From: Ichthyophis bannanicus
Lineage: Eukaryota; Chordata; Amphibia; Gymnophiona; Ichthyophiidae
DNA length: 64,000 bases
Direction of reading: 5' to 3'
NCBI GenBank assembly: GCA_033557465.1
Contig: CM066041.1
Coordinates: 159,935,532-159,999,531 of the forward strand
Part shown: piece after piece, positions 53,137-62,573 of the stretch
How positions within the stretch are numbered: the stretch's first letter is position 1
Layout of the letters: the number at the start of each line of letters is the position of its first letter
Program-made: the position numbers and the translations under genes
Notes under the pieces: model-generated
Database searches by the model: none
Told to the model about the DNA's origin: nothing
The model's input: the letters and a program-made list of their open reading frames with translations, nothing else

Positions 53137-54814
53137 ATCTGGCCTTCTTATAATAAGGCCTCTTGAAAGACTTCTTCTTAGTGGGAGTAGAAGTGGACTT
53201 AGAAAGTCTCTCTAAGGTGGCATTTTCAGCGTCCATTTGAGTGGCTTTAACTTGCCACTCTGCACCGAATAAGTTCTCACCTGTACAGGGCAGATTCCGT
53301 AAGCCATCTAGAACCCAGGGTTCCAGATCAGAAGCCTGGAGCCAAGCCAGGCGTCTGGCTGCAATAGCAATGCCAGAAGCTCTGCTGGCTCCCTCGAAGG
53401 AATCAAAGGCAGCTCTGTTGGAGAACTTAGAAACATCTGAAAGTTGTTTCACTACAGAAAGGAAGTCCTCCTGTTTATCCTCAGGGATAAAGGGGGCAAA
53501 ATGCCGCACTTTCTTGGCAAGTTCCCCTAGGAACATGCCCATATAGAGGCTGTAGGAATTAATCCTGGCTATAAGCATACTAGCCTGGAAGATTTTCCTA
53601 CCAAAAGAGTCCAGTGTCTTACATTCCCTTCCTGGAGGTGTAGAAGAGTGCCTTTTAGTACTCTTGATCTTTTTCATTGCAGACTTTACCACAATGGAGT
53701 GGTGAGGCAATTGAGTTTTCTGAAAACCAGGAGAAGGAGGGACCCGATACATGGTGTCCAACCTACGGGAATAAGGAGACAGAGTTAAAGGGTTCTCCCA
53801 GAAATCCATCAATTGTTCCTGAAGGATTTCATGGATAGGCAGGGTAACTGCTTCTTTAGGAGACTTAGAGTATCCTAAAATATCCAACCTTTTTGACCTT
53901 GGTTCCCTTTCAGAGGAGGTAGTGATAGAAAGGCCTTTAGCCATTTCTAAAATAAAGTCCTGAAAGGACAAATCCTCTGGAGGAGACATTCTCCTTTTTG
54001 GAGAAGAAGGTTCCTCAGGAAGGTCAAGGGAGAGCTCTGCAGACTCATCAGAGGAGCCAAAATCCTCAGAGGAATCGGTGTATTCTCTAGTTTCCTCCAA
54101 CGCACGATACGCATACCGATCGGTATCGACATCGGGCGTACCGGGTATGGAAGCGGTATGGAGCGAAAGCCCATACGGTACCGATTTGCGTTTAGAAGAG
54201 GAAGGCCTGGGTTCCGGCATGGCGGACGATACCGGAACCGGGCCCGGAACCGCTGGAAGCGGTACCGATGGCGTTGCAGCTTTAATGAAAGCCATGACGG
54301 CCTGCTGCATGGATTGGACAGTATTGCCCATAGACGCCACGGCTGCCTGGATGTCGGTACCGGTATGGGCCGGTACCCCAGAGCAGTCCAACAGGTGATC
54401 TGTCGAGGCCGTGCCATCGATGTCAACCTGTAGCCCCTGAATTGGCGTTTTGGAAGGCAGAGCTTCCCGCCGGGGCTGTTTGGCTGGGGCAGGGTCCTCA
54501 AAACTAAGAGCCTCTCGATGCTTTGAAGGAGATTTGCCCTTTGAGGACTTGCCCACAGAAGGTTTGGTTACCTGAGATCCATCCGGAGATGATGACCTGG
54601 ATGACTGTGATGTTGGATTCTCTGAAGCAAACAGCACATGGAATTTGTTGGCCCGGTTCTGCAGCCCACGCTTAGACATTTGGGAGCAGGAAGGGCAGTC
54701 CGGAATGGAGTGATCAGGCCCCAAACATTTAAGACACCATTCATGGGTGTCTGTGACTGATATTACAGCAGTACACTTGGTACACTTCTTAAATCCAGGG
54801 GCTGGCTTCTCCAT
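53006..54814 (-). CDS. Element D gag (zinc knuckle + LAP2alpha-like)
   Basis: The start is ATG 54814 (MEKPAPGFKKCTKC) and it is 602 residues long without interruption. Residues 10-45 have a C-x2-C, C-x2-C, H, C-x2-C pattern (KCTKC, CLKCLGPDHS, DCPSC). Residues 60-260 are Ser/Pro/Ala-rich and partly encoded by GGTACC repeats. Residues about 280-560 match the LAP2alpha-like domain: SPPEDLSFQDFI, YRVPPSPGFQKTQLPHHSIV, ECKTLDSFGRKIFQASM, ARRLAWLQASDLEPW and PCTGENLFG. The C-terminus is basic and Gln/Ala-rich. It ends at a TGA (53006-53008) followed by C. By analogy it forms the retroelement particle. Confidence 0.92.
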   Translation of the reverse strand: MEKPAPGFKKCTKCTAVISVTDTHEWCLKCLGPDHSIPDCPSCSQMSKRGLQNRANKFHVLFASENPTSQSSRSSSPDGSQVTKPSVGKSSKGKSPSKHREALSFEDPAPAKQPRREALPSKTPIQGLQVDIDGTASTDHLLDCSGVPAHTGTDIQAAVASMGNTVQSMQQAVMAFIKAATPSVPLPAVPGPVPVSSAMPEPRPSSSKRKSVPYGLSLHTASIPGTPDVDTDRYAYRALEETREYTDSSEDFGSSDESAELSLDLPEEPSSPKRRMSPPEDLSFQDFILEMAKGLSITTSSEREPRSKRLDILGYSKSPKEAVTLPIHEILQEQLMDFWENPLTLSPYSRRLDTMYRVPPSPGFQKTQLPHHSIVVKSAMKKIKSTKRHSSTPPGRECKTLDSFGRKIFQASMLIARINSYSLYMGMFLGELAKKVRHFAPFIPEDKQEDFLSVVKQLSDVSKFSNRAAFDSFEGASRASGIAIAARRLAWLQASDLEPWVLDGLRNLPCTGENLFGAEWQVKATQMDAENATLERLSKSTSTPTKKKSFKRPYYKKARYASNTGQQSSQPRFAAKRQQTKQARAKPAAATAAQQAPPPQGF

Positions 54815-55867
54815 GTGGAGAATTCAAGTAGGCCTGAAGGCCTAACTGAAGTGACCAAGTGCTGAAAAATAATAAAGAAAAAGAAAATAATTTTTCAAGA
54901 AAGAAAAAGGAAGACCGGCGATACCGGTATCGGTATGGGAAGGCAGGTACGCGGTCTAAAGAAACAAAACAAAAAACTACAATTTCTTCAGCGGTGACAG
55001 GATACACGACCTGCTGGCTCCGCGGAAAAAGAGAAACTGAGGAGAGCTGTTCAGGAAGGCGGGAAGGCAGCGCGCATGTGCAGTGGGAGGTCCCAAAAGC
55101 TTCCATTCTAGGAAGCTGGGGAGCTTTCCCGCGCAGGCTCCGTCGGTTCCGACGTACCCATATGTGAGGACTTATTCCTGCTTGTTCCTGGAGATTTAAT
55201 TTTGCGGTCCAGGACATCTTGAGGTCAGTTCACCTTCCATGGGAATGGTGATCCATCTGGTAACTGTCACAACCTATGAATCCACCTTGAGAATGTTGTT
55301 AAGTCACTTACTGCGCTCCTCCTCCAGGAGAGCATATATCTTCTTATAGACATTAACCCATTAGGCAGGGAGTCCCACTCGGAACGGATCATATCTTGAT
55401 CACCTCCAGGAATGGGAAGACAGTAGTGGATTTCCACATCCCTTGAAGAAGCTGGTGTTTATCTTTAAATAGTATTGATATATCGCACCTTCATAAACAC
55501 AGCAGGGTGGTGTACAACTTTAAAAATAAAGGGAGGATGACAAAGGGGACTTAGGGATTGCGGACAGGGAGCCAAATTTGCCCAAAGGGAGGGGGAGAGG
55601 AGGGTAAAAGAACACAGGGAGAGTAGGCGGCTAGTAGAGAGAAGTAATGGAAGTGTGTGGGGGGCCCGTGGCTGAAGGAACGTAGCGGCAGCTGGAGCAC
55701 AACCCTGACAAACATCTATAAGGAATCACAAGCTCACTAATCCAAGGGAAGATGGGTGGGCAGGAGGGGAAGGGGGGGGGAGGGGTGACCCATATCAAAG
55801 GGGGGGGTGTGGAGAAAACAAAAAATTGTAAGTTGTATGACACATTTGTATTTATGTACTATGTGTT

Positions 55868-56152
55868 TCGTATTTTTATTTAATATTTCTTATATACCGC
55901 CTTTCATGATATCAGGACGGTTTACATTGAACAAACTGAACTGACACTGAACAGGGCATTATAACTTGGAGAACTATTTTACAGGGAACATGGGCAATGG
56001 AGGGTTAAGTGGCTTGCCCAAGACCACAAGGAGCGCCTGTGGGACTAGAAACCCCAGTCCTTCCAGCCCAAGGTTGCTGTCCTCTAGTGGGATTTGAATC
56101 CCCGACCTTCCAGCCTGAGGTACCTTGCCCCAACCACTAGGCCACTCCTCCC
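55868..56152 (-). mobile_element. tRNA-derived CORE-like SINE, full length
   Basis: On the minus strand the head is GAGGGAGGAGTGGCCTAGTG with B box GGATTCAAATCCC. The body is CTTGTGGTCTTGGGCAAGCC and the tail has GGCGGTATATAAGAAAT. It is the same family as 23675-23963. Confidence 0.85.
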
Positions 56153-56159
56153 TCATTTG

Positions 56160-56590
56160 TCATACTATGTTTTGTTTTCTTTTTTATAATATAATTTTTT
56201 ATTCAAATGTAAAGGAGGAAAACAAAAAAGAATGCTATTAAATGAGACAGGAAAGTTAACACAATCACACTATGAGAAAAGAAGGAGCAGAGCGAAGCAT
56301 ATAAGGAGGGGAGTAAGGGGCTGGAGGGTAGCAAACCACAGGCAATATGGAAAAGGTTTGTCTTAAACTTGGAGAAAAAGGGTTCCAGACGGAGGTCAGT
56401 GGGAAGTGTATTCCATGAGGTAGGTCTGAGAAAGAAGAAGGCAGAGTTGCGGGTGGATTCTAGCCAGGCTTTTGAGGCGGAGGGAAGGTGAAAGCAATTA
56501 TCATGAATCAGAGAGGTAGCGGGGGATGTGCAGTGCTCGATGGACCAGGGGTGTACTTTTGGCTCATGCTCCATGCCGGGAAGCATCTGA
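56160..56590 (-). mobile_element. L2-like LINE ORF2 end fragment
   Basis: The minus frame 56586-56203 contains STRNSAFFFLRPTSWNTLPTDLRL and FFSKFKTNLFH, the characteristic end of L2/CR1-group ORF2 (R-AFS-x-WN-LP...FK-LKT-LF). It is short and 5' truncated. Confidence 0.7.
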
Positions 56591-57685
56591 CAAGTTGAAG
56601 GCAGTTGAGACCCTGGAAATCAACACCACCAGCTACTCCTTCCAGAAGAGGCGGATCACACCAGCCTCTTCATAGTTTTCTGAAGGTGATAGGAGGTCCC
56701 TCCTACACATCAGAGCCCAATAGTGATTCATATGGGAGTAGTGTAGTCAATATCTCAGACAACTCCCAAGTGTTCATCTTCAGAGAGTCTCTCGTGTCTG
56801 GGATGCTTAGTCAAAGGCAATCATGCAGGGCTTCTGCTTCCAGCCTGCCCAGTACAGGACTGCATCCGAGGGCACCTAGAGGCTGAAGGTTGGAATTTCC
56901 ATGCCAGAAGCACCAGGCCTGTTGCAAAAAGGAAAAAGAACTGTGGGGAGGACAATCTGGACTCCGGAAGCTCTCTTCTTAGAAAAGGCTCCCCAACACC
57001 AGGGGGCATAGCCACCACAAACCCCCTCGAGAATGAAGAGCGGCTCACAGCATGGTCACCAGAGCCTCCAGCCAGCTGAACATCCTTACCCTTAGCACCA
57101 TCCTGCACCTCCTGCCCTGAGGCAGGAAAGTGTGGACTGTCTGTCTCTCAGCTGAGGAGGGGAGGGGAAACATGCCCTCCAGGGGCGACTAACAAGCTGC
57201 CATACAGGAAGAGCAAAGTCCAGAATAAAGGATGAGGGCCCCCTCGCACGCCACAGGTCAAACGTTTCCTGGAAGAAGACCGAGAGTTAGGGTAAGTATC
57301 ACATGGCCCATAAGAGCGTGTTAACTGTGATTTTACACAAAGCATATTAAAGGCGCTAGGGAAGGAACACTCATTGGAGCCGCTTGGGCGGAATGCACAT
57401 TAGGACTGTGCGATCCTCAGGCACACAAGGCAAAAGCATTACTAACCCCCATCTAGCACCAATGGTCACTAGCAGTCCACCCCAAAATGCACCCCTCAGA
57501 GACGGAACTGGGAGCCCCCCAACAACACGGTCGAGCCTTGATATTCACCCTAAGAGCCCCACGTAAAAAGATCCATGCCGGGCTCAGCTCTACACCCCTG
57601 AAACTGCTTCACTGGCTGAGTTTATATTTCAGCAGCACTGTGTGAAAGGTGGCCGGCAGGCAGATCCCTCGGAGAGCCTCCTGCA

Positions 57686-57975
57686 ATTTATTTATTTATT
57701 TACTTTCTCTTATATACCGCGCTATTTTGCATCAGTGCGGTTTACATTGAACAAACTGAAATTACATTGAACAGGACATTACAACTTGGAGATAACTATC
57801 ATACAGGGAACATGGGCAATGGAGGGTTAAGTAGCTTGCCCAAGACCACAAGGAGCACCTGTGGGACTAGAAACCCCAGTCCTTCCAGCCCGAGGTCGCT
57901 GTCCTCTAGTGGGATTTGAACCCCTGACCTTCCGGTCTGAAGTACCTTGCCCCAACCACTAGGCCACTCCTCCAC
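57686..57975 (-). mobile_element. tRNA-derived CORE-like SINE, full length
   Basis: This is the same family and orientation as 55868-56152. It has the GAGTGGCCTAGTGGTTGG head, a GGGGTTCAAATCCC B box and a TTTATTTATTTATT tail on the plus strand. Its tail half closely matches 27019-27151. Confidence 0.85.
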
Positions 57976-58079
57976 TCCTCCTCTCCAATCTTCGGGAGAG
58001 AGCAGGGGGAGGCACGCTGAGATTGTATGAGACTGCTGTACTCTTCCAGATTCTTTCAAATCCTTCCAATTTGTGGCTG

Positions 58080-58459
58080 TTCAACAGGCCCTTATGATAA
58101 GGGCATGGAGCTGAACGAATTTTCCTTCCTCCTATGGCTACCAAATAGAACAGTCTAGTGGCGCCTCCCATGATGTGTTCAAGTGAGAGAGTCACCCCTT
58201 TAGGGCTTGAGGTGGTCGTTCACGAGCGTTTAATCAATCATTTTTCCTCTCAATCTTCAGATTTTCTAGGAGAAAATCTATTCACCATCTGCTGGAGACA
58301 AAGAAATACTGAAGGGACCTCTGGTGGTTGAGGCTGATAGAGGCATGGGAGCGGTTGTCACTGAAACCTGGGCTTTTCATTGGTCTTCGTCTCCACCAAT
58401 CTTGCTGGTAGGGGAACACAACCCACTTGTCTGGCCTGGTCTAGCAGAATGATATAGAA
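58080..58459 (-). repeat. Element G right terminal repeat
   Basis: It contains ATCTGCTGGAGACAAAGAAATAC, GAGGCATGGGAGCGG and GGGCTTTTCATTGGTC, the inverse of 38290-38460, and ends in GATATAGAA. Confidence 0.82.
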
Positions 58460-58939
58460 GAATAATTTTCAAAGGAGGAGTTGCATCAAGTAGAAAACCA
58501 GTCTGCTTTAGCCAGTCATAAGATATCAAAATAATACAGGCAACTTTTACATTCTATGTTAAAATGTTTTCAATTCCTTGTTTAATGTAAAACTGTTCCT
58601 GTTTCCTTGTAAACCACTTTGACCTGGAGAAAAGCGGTATAGGAAAATAGTCAAAGCAGTAAATAAATAAAATAACCCAGATACAGTGAGGAAAACACCT
58701 AACACACAAAAAAACAAACATAGGCCACTGAATAAACCAAATCTTGCATTAAATTTTACTGAAGTTCTTTGGGACTGTGTGTTACATTTATAACACGGAG
58801 GTACTTTTCGGTAATCATCTTAGTGTTGTGCATGATGCAATGGACAGGTTTTTAACACACTGATTTATTTATCAAAACTTATTTCCTAATGTGATTAATT
58901 TGGAACTCACAATCAATAACTTTTTAAATTTTATTTAAA
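58460..58939. other. Flank right of element G with a LINE/SINE tail
   Basis: Bases about 58545-58675 (CCTTGTAAACCACTTTGACC ... AGCGGTATAGGAAAATAG ... AAATAAATAAAATAA) form an L2/SINE-type 3' tail in plus orientation. Nothing recognisable is seen in the rest. Confidence 0.5.
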
Positions 58940-59057
58940 TAAGTTTATTTTATTTATTTATTTACATTCTCTTATATACCACGCTAATCTGCATCAGTGT
59001 GGTTTACATTGAACAAACTGAAATTACATTGAACAGGGCATTATAACTTGGAGATAA
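58940..59057 (-). mobile_element. SINE tail interrupted by DIRS element H
   Basis: TTTATTTATTTACATTCTCTTATATACC through GGGCATTATAACTTGGAGATAA is the tail half of the SINE seen at 57686-57975. It is cut by the left end of H at GAGATAA; the remainder should lie beyond the right end of H, outside the window. Confidence 0.82.
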
Positions 59058-59320
59058 AGCACAGTTACTTACCTGTAACAGGTGATCTCTGGGAACAGCA
59101 GGAATTAGTCCTCACATATGGGTACGTCGGTACCGACGGAGCCTGCGCGGGAAAGCTCCCCAGCTTCCCAGAAGGAAAGCTTTTGGGGCCTCCCACTGCG
59201 CATGCGCGCTGCCTTCCCGCCTTCCTGACCAACTCTCCTCAGTTCGAGTTTAAAGTTGAGACAATAGAGAGAGGAAAGGAAAGAGAGAGATAGATACAAC
59301 TCCTAGGGGAGGTGGGCGGG

Positions 59321-59418
59321 TTGTGAGGACTAATTCCTGCTGTTCCCAGAGATCACCTGTTACAGGTAAGTAACTGTGCTATCTCCAGGAACAAGCAGGA
59401 ATAAGTCCTCACATATGG
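59321..59418 (-). repeat. Element H internal complementary region
   Basis: The halves meet at 59380/59381 and are complementary to the left end; the right half equals that of D. Confidence 0.9.
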
Positions 59419-59479
59419 GGACTCCCTAGCTAAGATGCCCGGGAGATCCCCTGAAGGGTATGAGACCCTGAAAGGTTCC

Positions 59480-61051
59480 TCATCTTCCTATGGATCTCAG
59501 GCATCCATTCAGGGAAGCCTGACCAAACAAGGCATCCCAGCGGGAGTCCTTGTCCAAACAGTAATGGACTGTAAAGGTATGAACCGAAGCCCAGGTGGCT
59601 GCTCGACAGATCTGGTCAATGGACACAGAGTTTAGATGAGCCATAGAGGTGGCCATGGCCCTCACGTTGTGAGCGGTGACATGGCCCTCCAGAGAAAGGT
59701 TCTTACTCTGGTAAGCAAAAGAGATACACTGAGCAATCCAATTGGAGAGTGTTCGTTTGGAGACTGGAAGTCCTAAATGAGAAGGATCAAAAGCAACAAA
59801 AAGCTGAGAAGACTTTCGATGTTGCTGTGTCCTGTGGAGGTAAAAGGCAAGAGCTCTTTTACAGTCTAGAGTATGAAGGTTCCTCTCTGCACTGGATGCA
59901 TGAGGAGCTGGAAAAAAGACAGGTAAATATACCTCTTGATTAAGATGAAAAGGGGAGACCACTTTAGGCATAAAGTGGGGATTGGTCCGAAGGACCACCT
60001 TGTCACGATGGAACCTTGTATAAGGTGGATTAGCCACTAGGGCTTGCAGTTCACTGATATGGCGAGCTGAGGTGACTGCAATAAGAAAAATAACCTTCCA
60101 GGAAAGAAATTTCAGGGAGGTAGTGGCTAAGGGTTCAAAAGGTGGCTTCATAAGCTGACCAAGAACCAAGTTTAGGTCCCATGCCACCGGAGGAGGTCGA
60201 ATGGGAGGTTTAGTTAAGGTTAGGCCTCTCATGAATCTTGCAATAAGAGGATGAGAGGAAACAGGTTGTCCATTGATGGGCTTAAGTGATGCCGCAATAG
60301 CACTCAAATGGACTCTTAATGAATTCGTTTTGAGTCCTGCATTGGAGAGATGCAGGAGATATTCCAAAAGAGAATTCAAGGGGAGTGCTAGAGGGTTAAG
60401 ACCCTTTTGAGCACACCAAATGGAAAATCTATTCCATTTAAAAGCGTAAGAACGCCTAGTGGAAGGTTTCCTAGAGGCATGTAGGATATCCTTCACCTGC
60501 TGCGAAAGATTGAAGTGTTGAAGGTCTAGGCCTTCAGTAACCAAGCTCTGAGGTGAAGGGACTTGGGGTTTGGGTGCCACAAAGTCCCCTCCTCCTGAGA
60601 CAGAAGGTCTGGAGCCGCTCCCAAGTCCAGGGAGGGGGCTTGGGAGAGATGCAGAAGTAGAGGGTACCACACTTGGCGTGGCCAGCGTGGAGCTATGAGG
60701 ATCATGGATCCTTGATCCCTTTGAAGTTTGAACAGAGTCTTGGGAATCAAAGGAATGGGTGGAAAGGTATACAGGAAGCCCTGACCCCAATGCAGGAGGA
60801 AGGCATCCTTGGCCTGAACTCCCTGACACGGAATTCTGGAACAGAACCGGGGAAGTTTGGCATTCCACGGACTTGCAAAGAGGTCTATGTCCGGGGTTCC
60901 CCATTTCTGGAAGATTCTGAGTACCTGATCCATGTGCAGGGACCATTCGTGTGGAAGCAGAACTCGACTGAGTCTGTCTGCCCAAGAGTTTTGGATTCCT
61001 GGAAGATATACTGCCAGGAGATAGATTTGATGCTCTCTGGCGAAGGCCCAT
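59480..61051 (-). pseudogene. Element H tyrosine recombinase
   Basis: The frame is 523 codons and very close to D: ASRKPSTRRSYAFKWNRFSIW, TSARHISELQALV (the second Arg of the ARR pair is His), TAHNVRAMATS and FTVHYCLDKDSRWD. The C-terminus differs from D: the final residues read through into GQASLNGCLRSIGR because of a deletion near 59515. The upstream frame overlaps the end of RNase H. Confidence 0.85.
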
Positions 61052-62573
61052 AATCTAAGAGCTTCGTTGCAAAGCGACAGAGAGCCAGTCCCTCCTTGTT
61101 TGTTTATGTAAAACATGGCTACTTGATTGTCTGTATGAATAAGGACTGTCATGTTGCACAGGAGGGTATGAAAAACTCAGAGCTAGAAAGATTGCTCGAA
61201 GTTCCAAGTGGTTGATATGAAGGGTGGTCTCCTGTGGAGACCAAGTGCCCTGAGTGGAGAGATCTTGAAGATGAGCTCCCCAACCTGTTTGGGAGGCATC
61301 TGTTGTGAGGGTTGCTTGGGGCAACAGTGGTTGAAAGGGGGCCCCCAACAACAGATTTTGAGTGGATATCCACTATTGGAGAGACCAAAAGAGACGATTG
61401 GAGTTTGCTATTTGGTCTGAGAGAGCTCCTGATGCTTGAGTCCACTGGGTGGATAAAGTCCATTGAGCTGCTCTCATATGTAGGCGAGCATAAGGCACCA
61501 CATGCACTGTGGAGGCCATGTGGCCTAATAGTTGTAGCATCTCTCTGGCAGTCAAGTGGCTTCTGGACTGAGTCTGAGAGGCTAAGTGCATTAGACGTTG
61601 GCAACGGGCCTGAGGTAGATAGGCCCTTGCAGTGGTGGTATCCAACCAGGCCCCTATGAACTCCAGGGATTGCGTAGAGGTGAGTTGAGACTTTGGCAGA
61701 TTGATGACAAGACCCAGATACTGCAGGATACGTCTGGTACGATCCAAGGAAGTCTGAGCTTCGGACTGAGATGGAGCTCGGATGAGCCAGTCGTCCAGGT
61801 ATGGGAAGACAAAAATTCCCAGGGCGCGTAGAAATGCAGCTACTATTGCCATGCATTTGGTAAATACCCTTGGAGCAGAGGCTAGACCGAAGGGAAGTAC
61901 TCTGTATTGGAAATGTTTTCCCTGGAACAGAAACCGTAGGAATTTTCTGTGGGATGGATGGATGAGTATATGTGTGTACGCATCCTTGAGATCTAGAGAA
62001 CAAAGCCAATCCTGACTGTAGGTATGGAAGGAGAGTACCTAGAGAAAGCATCTTGAATTTCTCCTTGTATAGAAATTTGTTCAATTCTCTGAGATCCAGA
62101 ATGGGTCTGTAACCCCCTGTTTTCTTGGGAATGAGAAAATAAGGGGAGTAAAAACCTGATCCCTGTTGAGGAAGAGGAACCTCTTCTATTGCCTTTTGGG
62201 CGAGAAGAGTGGTCACCTCCTGACTTACCAGGTCTAGGAGAGATGGGGGAGAATTGAAACTTCTCACCATGGTATGGGGAGGAAGGTTGGAGAAATGTAG
62301 TTTGTAGCCCTCTTTGATGATAGAGAGGGTCCATTGTTCTGATGTAATTTGCTCCCATCTGGGAGCAAAATGAGTTAACCTTCCTGGGATGGTGAGAGGT
62401 TCTGGTTTTAGAGCCAGAAAGGTTAAGTTCTCTAGATTTAAGTCAAAAACCATGAGGGGGTTGGGACTGTTGGGCTGTAGCAGCCCCTGCAGGTTTTGCC
62501 CTGGCCTGATTAGGCTGCTGACGCTTAGGAGTAAAGCGAGCTGCAGAAGATTGTTGTCCAGTATTTGAGGCAA
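60526..62573 (-). pseudogene. Element H reverse transcriptase-RNase H, frameshifted
   Basis: The RT starts near 62573 and runs to about 62018 with FLIPKKTGGYRPILDLRELN. There a two-base deletion relative to D shifts translation into the alternate frame, which stays open to 61149. The true RT frame resumes with MAIVAAFLRALGIFVFPYLDDWLIR (61852-61373), the intact catalytic box. RNase H (61351-60526) has TTDASQTGWGAH, HLELRAIFLAL and HTDNQVAMFYINKQGGTGS. A second indel lies near 61150-61190. Confidence 0.87.

Larger units (their letters stand above)
49580..55195 (-). mobile_element. DIRS element D, best-preserved copy
   Basis: It is 5.6 kb with left end AGCACAGTTACTTACCTG and right end CCTGGAGAT, terminal repeats about 49607-49760 and 55020-55195, and a complementary region at 49850-49945. 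All three coding regions are open over their full length, which no other copy here shows. It sits in the gag of G between CAGCAAGGAA and TTAATTTTGC with no target duplication. The RT catalytic motif is mutated, so the copy is probably not autonomous now. Confidence 0.95.
55196..57685 (-). pseudogene. Element G gag remnants and inserted repeats
   Basis: Just right of element D the sense strand reads ...VLDRKIN, the gag block completed at 49579. Beyond this only weak gag-like pieces remain, for example 57108-56821. The stretch also contains a LINE-like tail near 55440-55560, a SINE and an L2 piece (listed separately). Coding is heavily decayed. Confidence 0.5.
38276..58459 (-). mobile_element. 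DIRS element G, host of nested insertions
   Basis: The inverted terminal repeats are about 38310-38460 and 58280-58459 (CACTTTTCTGGACTG / CTGCTGGTAGGGGA blocks). The complementary region is at 38645-38730. Its own DNA is only about 6-7 kb; the rest is inserted elements E (41157-48129) and D (49580-55195), L2-like pieces (48545-49045, 56160-56590) and two SINEs (55868-56152, 57686-57975). Sense order is gag, RT-RNase H, recombinase. Its family resembles F more than A. Confidence 0.87.
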
